A stretch of 64,000 nt of DNA, taken from positions 1-64,000 of the forward strand of contig CALJTX010000019.1 in NCBI GenBank assembly GCA_937975705.1. Reading direction: 5' to 3'. Origin of the DNA: an uncultured Flavobacteriia bacterium. Its GTDB lineage: Bacteria > Bacteroidota > Bacteroidia > Flavobacteriales_D > Crocinitomicaceae. The notes beneath the pieces were generated by a model, which did not search any database, was not told the DNA's origin, and worked only from the letters and a program-made list of their open reading frames with translations. The position numbers and the translations under genes are program-made. This document shows positions 1-8,604 of this stretch, piece after piece (the first letter of the stretch is position 1; each line of letters begins with the position of its first letter).

Positions 1-970
1 AGAAAAGGCTACAGATGCAGCGTGTCGTTACCTCAAACAACTATATGGAATCTACGGCGACTGGAACTTAGCCTTAGCGGCCTACAACGCAGGTCCGGGC
101 AATGTGAACCATGCCATACGCAAATCGGGCGGTAAAACAACTTATTGGGAGGTCCGACCTTTTTTACCTGCAGAAACGCAAGGTTATGTGCCCAATTTTA
201 TCGCAGCCGCGTACATGATGACCTACCATGCTGAGTACAACATTATTCCAATGGAGGCCAAAATCCATAATGCCCAGCTAGACACCATGTGCGTCAAGAG
301 TGGTGTGCACATGCAAACAATCTCAAAACTTGTCGATTGGGACCTTACCGAAATCCAAAGCCTCAACCCCGTTTACAAAACTACTTTTATTCCCAAAATG
401 ACTCCGGCGCGCTGCGTAACCGGCCCGCTTGACAAAATAGGACTTTTGGTTAGCTATGAAGATTCACTCTATCTATTAGAGGAAGCAATTTATCATCCAA
501 AGCCTATCATTGTTGCGCCTCCTATCGGCCCCGATTCCACTCAAAAAGATTCTACAACCATTATTTCAGCTCCGGCCGATACGCTACTCAGCAATACCCC
601 TCCCACAGCTAACCTGTTGTATCACAAAGTAAAGAGCGGTGAAAATTTGCGTCAGATTGCTGTTCGCTACAACGTTTCAATCGAACAACTGATGGAATGG
701 AATGCGCTGCGCACCACCAATATTTATGTTGGCCAAAAATTAACGATCTATACCAATCAAACACAGGTACAAGTCACACCTACACCTGTGCCCACACCCG
801 TACCCACCACTCCGCCACCACCAGTAAAAAAATATTACACCGTGCGTGCCGGCGATACCTTCGGAAGAATTGCCCAACGCAATAACCTTACCCAAGCACA
901 ACTACAGCGCCTCAATCCTGGCGTCAAGGTCAATAGCATTGACATTGGGCAGCGCATTCGCATCAAATAA
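1..970 (+). CDS. MltD-like lytic murein transglycosylase with LysM repeats (5' truncated)
   Basis: The reading frame is open from base 2 to the TAA at 968-970, so the gene starts outside the window and 322 residues are visible. The first 40 residues match the end of the family 1 lytic transglycosylase (SLT) domain, including the AYNAGPGNV motif; the catalytic glutamate lies upstream and is not seen. Two clear LysM peptidoglycan-binding modules follow, near 620-751 and 833-967, joined by a Pro/Thr-rich linker. Enzymes of this kind cleave the MurNAc-GlcNAc bond in the periplasm to form 1,6-anhydro ends during wall remodelling. The next gene starts 6 bases downstream, so they may be co-transcribed. 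Family assignment is firm; the MltD name is by architecture. Confidence 0.93.
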   Translation, partial: EKATDAACRYLKQLYGIYGDWNLALAAYNAGPGNVNHAIRKSGGKTTYWEVRPFLPAETQGYVPNFIAAAYMMTYHAEYNIIPMEAKIHNAQLDTMCVKSGVHMQTISKLVDWDLTEIQSLNPVYKTTFIPKMTPARCVTGPLDKIGLLVSYEDSLYLLEEAIYHPKPIIVAPPIGPDSTQKDSTTIISAPADTLLSNTPPTANLLYHKVKSGENLRQIAVRYNVSIEQLMEWNALRTTNIYVGQKLTIYTNQTQVQVTPTPVPTPVPTTPPPPVKKYYTVRAGDTFGRIAQRNNLTQAQLQRLNPGVKVNSIDIGQRIRIK

Positions 971-976
971 CTTGCG

Positions 977-1732
977 ATGAAGATTTCTGGCGTCATTATC
1001 ACCTACAACGAAGCCCGGAATATTGCCCGTTGCCTGACCTCCCTTCAAGACGTCTGCGATGAAATTTTAGTTCTAGACTCTTATTCTACAGATGCCACCC
1101 AACAAATTTGCCAAACATTTGGCATTCGCTTTGAGCAGCACCCTTTTGAAGGCCATATCCAGCAAAAGAATGAAGCACTCCAGCGCGCAAGCTATCCTTG
1201 GGTTTTGTCTCTAGACGCCGACGAAGCGCTGAGTCCTGAATTGCGCGCGTCAATTCTCGCGCTCAAAAAAGAACGACCTCAAAAAGGTGGTTTTACCATG
1301 AATCGCCTTACCAATTATTGCGGAACGTGGATTCATCATAGCGGTTGGTATCCAGATACTAAATTGAGATTCGTCACCAAATCTGATGCAAAATGGGGCG
1401 GAATCAACCCACATGACCAACTCTTGCCAAGTCAAGACATCACCGTCCAGCACTTAAGTGGAGACCTGCTGCATTATTCTTATTATACAAAAGCAGATCA
1501 TTTCAAGCAAATAGCTTACTTCTCAGAGATTGCAGCCAAAGAACTTTTTGATCGAAAGGTGCGCTGCAGCCTATCCAAACTCTATCTGAAAGTAGTGGCT
1601 CAATTTCTCAAATCTTACCTCCTTAAAAAAGGATTTTTAGACGGCTTGGCTGGTTGGCACATTGCCATCAGGAGTGCATATGCGACCCAACAGAAGTACA
1701 CCAAACTTCGTAAACGTTGGCAAAATGCATGA
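977..1732 (+). CDS. Family 2 glycosyltransferase (WaaE/KdtX-like)
   Basis: A 251-residue GT-A glycosyltransferase. The N-terminus has the family 2 opening (ISGVIITYNEARNI), the nucleotide-binding DSYSTD segment at residues 34-39, and the DADE metal-binding motif at 80-83. Length and the pattern LSLDADEALSPEL resemble the WaaE/KdtX group, which adds a hexose to the inner core of lipopolysaccharide. It uses an activated sugar at the cytoplasmic membrane; the exact donor cannot be read from sequence. Its last 8 bases overlap the following heptosyltransferase-like gene, which supports a shared role in LPS or surface-glycan assembly. Confidence 0.88.
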   Translation: MKISGVIITYNEARNIARCLTSLQDVCDEILVLDSYSTDATQQICQTFGIRFEQHPFEGHIQQKNEALQRASYPWVLSLDADEALSPELRASILALKKERPQKGGFTMNRLTNYCGTWIHHSGWYPDTKLRFVTKSDAKWGGINPHDQLLPSQDITVQHLSGDLLHYSYYTKADHFKQIAYFSEIAAKELFDRKVRCSLSKLYLKVVAQFLKSYLLKKGFLDGLAGWHIAIRSAYATQQKYTKLRKRWQNA

Positions 1733-2711
1733 CCCAACTAAAATATTAATTTCTAGAACGGATGCCATTGGCGATGTCTGTTTAACGCTACCTGTTTGCC
1801 AAGCGCTGGCCGCAGCTTATCCAAAGGCTGAGCTCACGTATTTGTGCCGAAATTATACCCGAGCTGTTGTGGCTTGTTTTGAGCCAATCGATCAGGTGCT
1901 GGTTCTCGATGAACTCCAACAAATGGAACAGCCCAAGAGAAATGAGCTCTTGAGTCAGTTCGATGTGGTGCTGCACCTTTTCCCTAACAAAGAGGTGGCA
2001 CAATGGTGTAAACAAGCCAATATACCTATGCGAATTGGCACTTCTCATCGTTTCTTTCATTTGTTTACCTGTAATTTTCGGCCAAGTTTTACCCGCAAGC
2101 GCTCTGACTTGCATGAGTCGCAGCTGAATTTCAAGTTGCTTGCTCCGCTCGGAATAACAAAAGTCCCAACGCTTTTAGAACTTTCAGAAAAATTAAAATT
2201 CACTGTTCCAGATTCTAGCAATCTATTAGTTGATCAAGATTGGAGCAATACAGTTTTGTTGCATCCGAAATCAAATGGGAGTGGCTTAGAGTATCCTTTG
2301 GCCAAATATATGGCATTGGCCCTGGCACTTGTTGACAAGGGTTATCAAGTCTATTTTACCGGGACAGAAAAAGAAGGCCTTCAATTTCGACAACACATTC
2401 CAAAGCATCCAGCTATTACTGATGCCACAGGCCAATGGGATTTACCGACTTTCATACAGCTTATTTCAAAAGCCAAAGCATTGGTGGCGTGCTCTACCGG
2501 ACCTTATCATATTGCAGGTCTGTGTGGCATTCAAGCAATTGGATTGTTTGCGCAGCGCAAACCGATTCATCCAGGGCGCTGGGCAGCTCTGGGCCAAAAC
2601 TCAAAAGCACTAACTGCAGCAGGCACCTGTGCGCTGTGTTCTGCAGGCAAAAGCTGCACTTGCATAGAAACAATAGACTTTCAAAACATTATTGATGTTA
2701 TTGAAAAATAG
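1725..2711 (+). CDS. Family 9 glycosyltransferase (heptosyltransferase-like)
   Basis: The ATG at 1725 is chosen because it directly precedes the conserved beginning KILISRTDAIGD; an in-frame ATG at 1662 would add 21 unlike residues inside the preceding gene. The 328-residue protein has the two Rossmann halves of GT-B family 9 enzymes: RTDAIGDVCLTLPV at the N-terminus, and in the C-terminal half the VLLHPKSNGSGLEYPL segment and the donor-site pattern CSTGPYHIAGLCG. Such enzymes transfer heptose or a related sugar to lipopolysaccharide core in the cytoplasm. It overlaps the GT2 gene upstream and the membrane-protein gene downstream, indicating tight coupling. The sugar specificity is inferred only from the family. 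Confidence 0.88.
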   Translation: MHDPTKILISRTDAIGDVCLTLPVCQALAAAYPKAELTYLCRNYTRAVVACFEPIDQVLVLDELQQMEQPKRNELLSQFDVVLHLFPNKEVAQWCKQANIPMRIGTSHRFFHLFTCNFRPSFTRKRSDLHESQLNFKLLAPLGITKVPTLLELSEKLKFTVPDSSNLLVDQDWSNTVLLHPKSNGSGLEYPLAKYMALALALVDKGYQVYFTGTEKEGLQFRQHIPKHPAITDATGQWDLPTFIQLISKAKALVACSTGPYHIAGLCGIQAIGLFAQRKPIHPGRWAALGQNSKALTAAGTCALCSAGKSCTCIETIDFQNIIDVIEK

Positions 2712-3408
2712 AATTTGGTATAATTTATTTTTGGCCTTTTCTGTAGTCTGCTACAGCGTTGGTTTGTACGCTTGGAGTGGTTTTTCTACTGAATCGCTAC
2801 ACGGTAATTTTCTAAAAGCAAATGGTCAGGGATTTCTTATTGCCATGGCTTATTTTGCTATAAAAGACCGCACTTTTGTCACGGCAAGTTGGCTACACAG
2901 ACTCCACTATTTAGCGCCTCTTGCCTTATATTTGGAAGCGTATCAAGCGGCACTGCCTTTCCTTTGGTTTTGGTCTTTGCTCTTTGTTCAGTTGATTTTG
3001 GCGGTGAGTTATCAGTGGGGAATTGCCTGGCGAAAAATCCCGGTGCTGAAAAACCTTTTGATTGCAGTGATGTGGTTTGTGCAGCTCAATTTAATCCCTG
3101 CACTCGATGGCGCTTCAAATCTCCTTTATTTCCCATTTTTTCTTTTCTACCTAGCGCTGAGCATTCAAGGAGATATCGAGGATATTGCAGCAGATGCCGG
3201 TCAAATTAAGACACTAGCGAGTTTGCTAGGTAAAGAGAATGCGAGCTACCTCGTGATTTTTCTGCTGACCTTATTTTCTTTTTTAATGGGTTTACCCTGG
3301 GTCTGGATCATGGTTGCTTTGATTGTCATTCAACGTGAGTTCAAAGTTCCAAAGGGTGGTTATGACAGCTTGTTATTCCTTCTTGGTCTGTACTTTTTGC
3401 TCCGTTAA
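2695..3408 (+). CDS. UbiA-like integral membrane protein (degenerate prenyltransferase?)
   Basis: A hydrophobic protein of about 237 residues with roughly seven to eight membrane segments, starting at ATG 2695 inside the end of the previous gene. The segment QGDIEDIAADAGQIKTLASL resembles the second aspartate-rich loop of UbiA-type prenyltransferases, followed by a LLGKENA stretch also typical of them. The first Asp motif (NxxxDxxxD) expected in the N-terminal half is not recognisable, so either the protein has diverged or it lacks transferase activity. It sits in an operon-like run with two glycosyltransferases, compatible with use of a lipid-linked substrate. No precise function can be assigned. 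Confidence 0.7.
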   Translation: MLLKNRIWYNLFLAFSVVCYSVGLYAWSGFSTESLHGNFLKANGQGFLIAMAYFAIKDRTFVTASWLHRLHYLAPLALYLEAYQAALPFLWFWSLLFVQLILAVSYQWGIAWRKIPVLKNLLIAVMWFVQLNLIPALDGASNLLYFPFFLFYLALSIQGDIEDIAADAGQIKTLASLLGKENASYLVIFLLTLFSFLMGLPWVWIMVALIVIQREFKVPKGGYDSLLFLLGLYFLLR

Positions 3409-3428
3409 GCCCAAGCTTTGTATCTTTG
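3397..3428 (+). promoter_or_regulatory. Predicted leuS promoter
   Basis: A -33 element TTG at 3397-3399 and a perfect TAnnTTTG element (TATCTTTG) at 3421-3428 are separated by 21 bases, as in Bacteroidota housekeeping promoters. The leuS ATG lies 18 bases past the -7 element. The -33 part falls within the end of the upstream gene. Confidence 0.65.
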
Positions 3429-3446
3429 TGCTTTCTATAAGCAAAC

Positions 3447-6224
3447 ATGGACTACACTTTCAACGCAATCGAAGCCAAATGGCGTCAACTTTGGCAAGAG
3501 CGCAAAACATATCAAGTAACCGAAGATACCACCAAGCCAAAATTTTATGTTTTGGACATGTTCCCGTACCCATCAGGGGCCGGCTTGCACGTTGGGCACC
3601 CACTCGGATACATCGCGTCTGATATCTTTGCGCGCTACAAGCGTTTGAAAGGATTCAATGTCTTGCACCCGATGGGTTACGACTCCTTCGGTTTGCCGGC
3701 TGAACAATACGCTATCCAAACTGGCCAGCATCCGGCCATCACGACCAAAGAAAACATCGCACGCTACCGCCAGCAACTAGACCTCATGGGTTTTAGTTTT
3801 GATTGGGACCGCGAAGTGCGCACCTCAGATCCGTCTTATTACAAATGGACCCAATGGATCTTTAAGCAATTATTTGACGCATATTACGACCTCACTTTAG
3901 ACAAAGCTACTCCAATTGCTGCACTCATCTCTACATTCGAGAAAGAAGGAAATCTAAATGTTCAGGCAGTTCACGAGTGCCAACAACATTTTGATGCCCC
4001 AACTTGGCTGGCGTTTTCATCTGCCGAAAAGGAAGCGGTTTTGCAGCAATACCGCATGGCTTATTTGGCGGAAAGTTGGGTCAATTGGTGCCCGGCGTTA
4101 GGTACGGTATTGGCCAACGACGAAATCGTCAATGGCGTTTCAGAACGCGGCGGACACCCTGTTGAGCAAAAGCGCATGATGCAGTGGTCTATGCGCATCA
4201 AAGCCTATGCAGAGCGCTTGTTAGAAGGGCTCGACCGCATCGACTGGACCGACGCACTCAAAGAACAACAACGCAACTGGATCGGCAAGTCTAAGGGCTC
4301 AAGTGTACAATTTGCAGTGAAGGATACCGATCTTCAAATTGAAGTCTTTACAACGCGCCCCGACACAATTTTTGGCGTTAGTTTTATGGTCTTGGCACCT
4401 GAACACCCATTCGTTGCTCAAATTTGTGCCGCAAATCAAAAAGAGGAGGTTGCCGCCTATCAGCAACAAGCCGCACTGAAAACCGAAAGAGACCGCCAAG
4501 CCGATGTCAAAAACATTACGGGTGCTTTCACCGGCGCCTACGCTTTGCATCCTTTTACAGGTCAAGAAATTCCAATTTGGATCGGCGATTACGTATTGGC
4601 TTCATACGGCACGGGCGCCGTCATGGCAGTGCCTTGTGGCGACCAACGCGACTACGACTTCGCCACCCATTTCAATCTCCCTATTCCAAATATTTTTGCA
4701 GACAAAGACATCTCGGAAGCAGCCTACGCCGAAAAAGACGCTGTTATTGCCAATTCAGACTTTTTGAATGGGCTCGATGCCAAAGCTGCCATGGAAAAAG
4801 CAATTGCTGCTATTGAAGCAAAAGGTATTGGCCAAGGCAAAACAAATTACCGCCTGCGCGATGCCGTTTTTTCGCGTCAGCGCTATTGGGGCGAGCCTTT
4901 CCCGGTTTATTACCAAGATGGTCTACCACAACTCGTAGCCGACGACTTATTGCCCGTTACACTGCCCGACGTAGATGCGTATTTACCCACTGAAGACGGA
5001 GAGCCGCCGCTCGCAAGAGCAGCCAAAGAGGCGTGGTCTTGTCAGTTGGGCGAGCGCATGGAATACAACACCATGCCAGGCTGGGCCGGAAGCTCATGGT
5101 ATTTTCTGCGCTACATGGATCCGCACAACCAAGAAACGTTTGCAGATCCTCAAAAGCTTGCTTATTGGAACCAAGTCGATTTATACATCGGCGGCTCCGA
5201 ACACGCTACTGGGCACTTATTGTACGCGCGCTTCTGGACAAAAGCCCTTTACGACTTAGGTTTTATTCATTTTGACGAGCCTTTTGCCAAGCTCATCAAT
5301 CAGGGCATGATCCTCGGTAAATCGGCGATTGCTTATGTGGGCCCCGATCAAAAAATGTACTCTCTAGACATGCTTCCAGCAAATAAAGAAGGGTTCAGGG
5401 AAGTCCGCATCTTGATTGACTTACTCAACGATGACGAAAGTATCCAACTGGATGCACTCAAAGCTTGGCAGCCTCAATATGCGAACCAAGAATTTGTGTG
5501 CAATGCAGAGGGAAAAGTTTTGGTGAAACGCGAAGTAGACAAAATGTCAAAGCGTTGGTACAATGTCGTTACCCCAGACGACCTCTGTGAAAAATACGGT
5601 GCCGACACGCTGCGCATGTACGAGATGTTCTTAGGCCCACTCGAGCAAAGTAAACCTTGGGATACTAAAGGCATCACGGGTGTCCACGGCTTTCTTAAAA
5701 AATATTGGCGCTTATTTCACTTAAATGGTCAGTTTGAAGTGAACGATGCACAACCAAGCCCAGCAGCACTCAAAACACTGCACAAAACAATTAAGAAACT
5801 CACCGACGACCTCGAGCGTTTCTCCTTCAATACCGGCGTATCAAGCTTTATGATTTGCGTCAATGAACTCACCGAACAAAAGTGCAACAACCGCCATATC
5901 CTCGAACAACTGACCATTCTGATGGCACCATATGCGCCGCATATTTGCGAAGAAATTTGGTCGCAATTACAACCTGAGGCTTCAAGTATTTTTACAGCGG
6001 AGTATCCTGTTTTTGACCCAAGTTACCTCGCGGAGTCTACTTTTGATTACCCGGTTTCTTTCAATGGCAAAATGCGTTATAAAGCCACTTTAGACCTTTC
6101 GCTTTCTATCGAAGAAGTTCAGGCGCACATCTTAGAGAAACCCGAAACACAGAAATGGTTGGAAGGTAAAACACCGAAGAAGGTGATAGTGGTACACGGA
6201 AAAATTGTGAATATCGTCTTGTAA
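3447..6224 (+). CDS. leuS: Leucyl-tRNA synthetase
   Basis: A complete 925-residue class Ia aminoacyl-tRNA synthetase that charges tRNA-Leu with leucine in the cytoplasm. The HIGH-type signature is HVGH within PSGAGLHVGHPLGY at residues 42-55, and the KMSKR loop lies at 699-703. The editing (CP1) domain with the TTRPDT threonine-rich motif and GTGAVMAVP is present in between, and the C-terminal anticodon-binding region is intact. The length is at the long end for LeuRS but usual for Bacteroidota. It has its own promoter and converges with the MerR-type gene. Confidence 0.98.
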   Translation: MDYTFNAIEAKWRQLWQERKTYQVTEDTTKPKFYVLDMFPYPSGAGLHVGHPLGYIASDIFARYKRLKGFNVLHPMGYDSFGLPAEQYAIQTGQHPAITTKENIARYRQQLDLMGFSFDWDREVRTSDPSYYKWTQWIFKQLFDAYYDLTLDKATPIAALISTFEKEGNLNVQAVHECQQHFDAPTWLAFSSAEKEAVLQQYRMAYLAESWVNWCPALGTVLANDEIVNGVSERGGHPVEQKRMMQWSMRIKAYAERLLEGLDRIDWTDALKEQQRNWIGKSKGSSVQFAVKDTDLQIEVFTTRPDTIFGVSFMVLAPEHPFVAQICAANQKEEVAAYQQQAALKTERDRQADVKNITGAFTGAYALHPFTGQEIPIWIGDYVLASYGTGAVMAVPCGDQRDYDFATHFNLPIPNIFADKDISEAAYAEKDAVIANSDFLNGLDAKAAMEKAIAAIEAKGIGQGKTNYRLRDAVFSRQRYWGEPFPVYYQDGLPQLVADDLLPVTLPDVDAYLPTEDGEPPLARAAKEAWSCQLGERMEYNTMPGWAGSSWYFLRYMDPHNQETFADPQKLAYWNQVDLYIGGSEHATGHLLYARFWTKALYDLGFIHFDEPFAKLINQGMILGKSAIAYVGPDQKMYSLDMLPANKEGFREVRILIDLLNDDESIQLDALKAWQPQYANQEFVCNAEGKVLVKREVDKMSKRWYNVVTPDDLCEKYGADTLRMYEMFLGPLEQSKPWDTKGITGVHGFLKKYWRLFHLNGQFEVNDAQPSPAALKTLHKTIKKLTDDLERFSFNTGVSSFMICVNELTEQKCNNRHILEQLTILMAPYAPHICEEIWSQLQPEASSIFTAEYPVFDPSYLAESTFDYPVSFNGKMRYKATLDLSLSIEEVQAHILEKPETQKWLEGKTPKKVIVVHGKIVNIVL

Positions 6225-6237
6225 GCGCAAACGCTTA
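6222..6237. other. Small palindrome covering two convergent stop codons
   Basis: TAAGCG, a CAAA loop and CGCTTA form a perfect 6-bp stem. The left arm contains the leuS stop codon and the right arm contains the stop codon of the convergent regulator gene. There is no T-run, so it is a weak candidate for a shared transcript end. Confidence 0.4.
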
Positions 6238-7104
6238 GGCAAACAACGCAAGTAGACTTGCCGAGTTCTTGACTTCTGTTATGAGGTCTTTGAGCGCAGC
6301 AGAGTGGGTGTGAATTTGCGCACCACCTGCAATGTAGCGCACGTTGGGCGCATCGTTGTGAAGTTGCTTAAAGTACCCGACAATAAAATGTTGGTCTACG
6401 GCCGTAAGCCAGCTGCTCAACACAACTGTTGGTTTCAAGCGCTCAATGCAGTCAACCAAGGAGTCGTACGGCAAACTCTGGCCTAAATAATAGGTGTAGT
6501 GCCCTTTGGATCGCAATAAATATTGGTAAAAAAGCAAGCCGATCTCATGCCAGTCGTGCTCAGGTAAAAAGAGCAATACACTTTCTTTTGACTTTGGCGG
6601 AATCGGAAGTTTGTCAATTTCGGTAATAACTTTCTGACGGATAAGGTTTGATATAAAGTGCTCTTGCGCTGCAGAAATGCTATTGACCAACCACATGACG
6701 CCGATACGGTCTAGGAACGGAATGAGGTTTTCAGAAAAAGTAGCCTCTAAACCTTTGTTCTTGATGAGGTCGTTGAGGGTGTTGCGGAAGAGTTGTTCGT
6801 CGAGTTCAAGAAGGGCTAAAATGAGTTTTTCTTCTGCATTGTCTATTGAAGAATTGAGTCTGATTTCAGAAACCATGTGATGGATAGCCGTAGTGCCCAT
6901 GGTGGCGATTTTCGAAATTTTGACCCCTTTTTTGTTCAATAAACTGACGTTGAGTAGAAACGATAAATCGGCATCGCTATAGGTCCGAATTTTGGTATCG
7001 GTTCGCTCGGGAATGAGCATACCATAACGTTTTTCCCATATGCGAATGGTGTGCGCTTTGATGCCCGTAAGGATTTCGATATCTTTGATTTTATATTCTG
7101 CCAT
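6235..7104 (-). CDS. MerR-family regulator with CarH/LitR-type cobalamin-binding domain
   Basis: A 289-residue protein with an N-terminal MerR winged helix (residues 4-70, IRIWEKRYGML typical of the family) and a C-terminal cobalamin-binding module. The B12 part shows W138 followed nine residues later by E148-H149, the Wx9EH signature of adenosylcobalamin photoreceptors, and D184-W-H186-E-I-G189, the DxHxxG motif whose histidine coordinates cobalt. Characterised relatives such as CarH and LitR repress carotenoid or light-response genes in the dark and release DNA in light. No pigment gene lies nearby, so its targets are unknown. It is transcribed alone, converging on leuS. The family is firm; light sensing is inferred from the motifs. 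Confidence 0.88.
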   Translation of the reverse strand: MAEYKIKDIEILTGIKAHTIRIWEKRYGMLIPERTDTKIRTYSDADLSFLLNVSLLNKKGVKISKIATMGTTAIHHMVSEIRLNSSIDNAEEKLILALLELDEQLFRNTLNDLIKNKGLEATFSENLIPFLDRIGVMWLVNSISAAQEHFISNLIRQKVITEIDKLPIPPKSKESVLLFLPEHDWHEIGLLFYQYLLRSKGHYTYYLGQSLPYDSLVDCIERLKPTVVLSSWLTAVDQHFIVGYFKQLHNDAPNVRYIAGGAQIHTHSAALKDLITEVKNSASLLALFA

Positions 7105-7176
7105 CTTCTATGTAGTCAAACCCTAACAACCTTTCAGATAGATTGTTCGCAATGCCGCAAAAATAAAAGTTTAAAG

Positions 7177-7184
7177 TAACTTTG
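7177..7184 (+). promoter_or_regulatory. Predicted -7 element of engB, very close to the start codon
   Basis: TAACTTTG matches TAnnTTTG exactly and ends only four bases before the engB ATG at 7189. A transcript starting at the normal distance would begin at or next to the start codon. A -33 TTG at the usual spacing is not evident. Confidence 0.55.
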
Positions 7185-7188
7185 CAAG

Positions 7189-7779
7189 ATGCAAATCAAA
7201 AGCGCAGAATTCACCATTTCCAATACAGAAGTAAGCAAGTGTCCGACAGACGGCAAACCCGAATTTGCTTTCATTGGCCGATCGAACGTAGGTAAGTCTT
7301 CGTTAATCAACATGTTAACCTCAAAAAAGGGCTTGGCCAAAACTTCCGGAACACCCGGAAAAACGCAGCTCATCAATCATTTTTTGATCAATGAGCATTG
7401 GTACCTTGTCGATTTACCTGGATATGGCTACGCAAAAGTCAGCCGGACCCAGCGCAGCTCCTTCGAACGCTTTATTGCCGATTACCTGACTAAAAGAGAA
7501 ACGCTCTACAACATCTTTGTGTTGCTTGACGCCCGCTTAGAGCCTCAAAAAATTGATCTAGAGTTCATGAACTGGTGCGGGCAAAAAGGCTTGCCATTTT
7601 CTATGGTATTTACCAAAATCGACAAATTATCTAGCTCGGCACTGCAAAAGAATTTGGCCAAATACAAAAAAGAAATGCTGAAAGTGTGGGCTGAATTACC
7701 ACCTGTATTCACTACATCGGCCGAGTCCGGATTCGGAAAAGAGCCCGTGCTCAACTATATCGAACAAATTTTAGCTTAA
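7189..7779 (+). CDS. engB: Ribosome biogenesis GTP-binding protein EngB/YsxC
   Basis: A 196-residue TRAFAC-class GTPase. The G1 P-loop is GRSNVGKSS, the G2 threonine region is SGTPGKTQLINHF, G3 is DLPGYGYAK, G4 is TKIDK, and G5 is TSAESGFGK. This family acts in late assembly of the large ribosomal subunit and is usually essential. Length is normal and no extra domain is present. The gene is monocistronic or read together with the YebC-family gene that follows 65 bases later with its own promoter. Confidence 0.97.
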   Translation: MQIKSAEFTISNTEVSKCPTDGKPEFAFIGRSNVGKSSLINMLTSKKGLAKTSGTPGKTQLINHFLINEHWYLVDLPGYGYAKVSRTQRSSFERFIADYLTKRETLYNIFVLLDARLEPQKIDLEFMNWCGQKGLPFSMVFTKIDKLSSSALQKNLAKYKKEMLKVWAELPPVFTTSAESGFGKEPVLNYIEQILA

Positions 7780-7795
7780 AGCACTTTATCCCCAC

Positions 7796-7826
7796 TTGAA
7801 TTTTCCTTGCGAATTCCTTACTTTTG
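7796..7826 (+). promoter_or_regulatory. Predicted promoter of the YebC-family gene
   Basis: TTG at 7796-7798 and TACTTTTG at 7819-7826 (exact TAnnTTTG) are spaced by 20 bases. The ATG at 7845 lies 18 bases beyond the -7 element. Confidence 0.65.
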
Positions 7827-7844
7827 CCCAAAAGTATACGCATT

Positions 7845-8555
7845 ATGGGAAGAGCATTTGAATACCGCAGAGCAGCCAAAGAAAAACGCTGGGACAAAAT
7901 GTCCAAGATGTTTCCTAAACTAGGCAAGGCCATCACTATGGCAGCCAAAGAAGGCGGCATGGACCCATCCACCAATGCGAAGTTGCGCACCGCAATTCAA
8001 AATGCGAAGTCTGAAAACATGCCCAAAGACAATATCGAGTCTGCAATCAAGCGTGCAGCTCAAAAAGATATTGCTTCTTTTACCGAAGTAAATTACGAAG
8101 GCAAGGGCCCTCATGGTGTTTTGGTTTACGTAGAATGCGCTACAGACAACCCAACCCGTACTGTAGCCAATGTCAAGTCGTACTTTAACAAAGCAGGTGG
8201 TGCGGTGGTGCCAAACGGCTCTATGGAGTTCATGTTTGCGCGCAAAAGTATTTTTGAAATCGCCAAGACCCCTGAAATCGATCCTGAAATGCTCGAGTTA
8301 GAGCTCATTGATGCGGGTTGTGAACAAATTGAAATAGAGGAAGAACAAATCATTGTTTACGGAGACTACACTGCATTCGGAACGCTCGCAAAAGCACTCG
8401 AAGACATGCAAATAGAAGTTCAAAAGTCGAGCCTCAAGCGCATACCAACAAGTCCTGTAGATTTCTCAGAAGAACAGCTTGTCGACATCGAAAAAATGCT
8501 CGATAAAATTGAAGACGACGACGACATCCAACAGGTCTTTACCAATATTGCTTAA
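7845..8555 (+). CDS. YebC/PmpR (TACO1) family protein
   Basis: The ATG at 7845 gives the family start MGRAFEYRRAAK; an earlier in-frame ATG at 7824 would fall inside the -7 element. The 236-residue protein carries the family pattern RAIQNAKSENMPKDNIESAIKRA-like region near residues 45-72 and the FMFARKSIFEI region in the middle domain. Members were first described as transcriptional regulators and more recently as ribosome-associated translation factors. It sits between engB and sprE with a promoter of its own. It is full length and nothing unusual was seen. Confidence 0.95.
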   Translation: MGRAFEYRRAAKEKRWDKMSKMFPKLGKAITMAAKEGGMDPSTNAKLRTAIQNAKSENMPKDNIESAIKRAAQKDIASFTEVNYEGKGPHGVLVYVECATDNPTRTVANVKSYFNKAGGAVVPNGSMEFMFARKSIFEIAKTPEIDPEMLELELIDAGCEQIEIEEEQIIVYGDYTAFGTLAKALEDMQIEVQKSSLKRIPTSPVDFSEEQLVDIEKMLDKIEDDDDIQQVFTNIA

Positions 8556-8592
8556 ACCACACACTAAAAACGCAAATTTTGCGTTATAACGC
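8548..8592 (+). promoter_or_regulatory. sprE promoter region with palindrome GCGTTATAACGC
   Basis: A TTG at 8548-8550 and AAATTTTG at 8574-8581 (one mismatch to TAnnTTTG) are 23 bases apart. The perfect 12-bp palindrome GCGTTATAACGC at 8581-8592 overlaps the end of the -7 element. An overlapping inverted repeat AACGCAAATTTTGCGTT lies at 8569-8585. The 17 bases 8576-8592 recur with one change at 58924-58940, before a T9SS cargo gene. Confidence 0.5.
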
Positions 8593-8604
8593 CTTTCATT
8601 GTCC

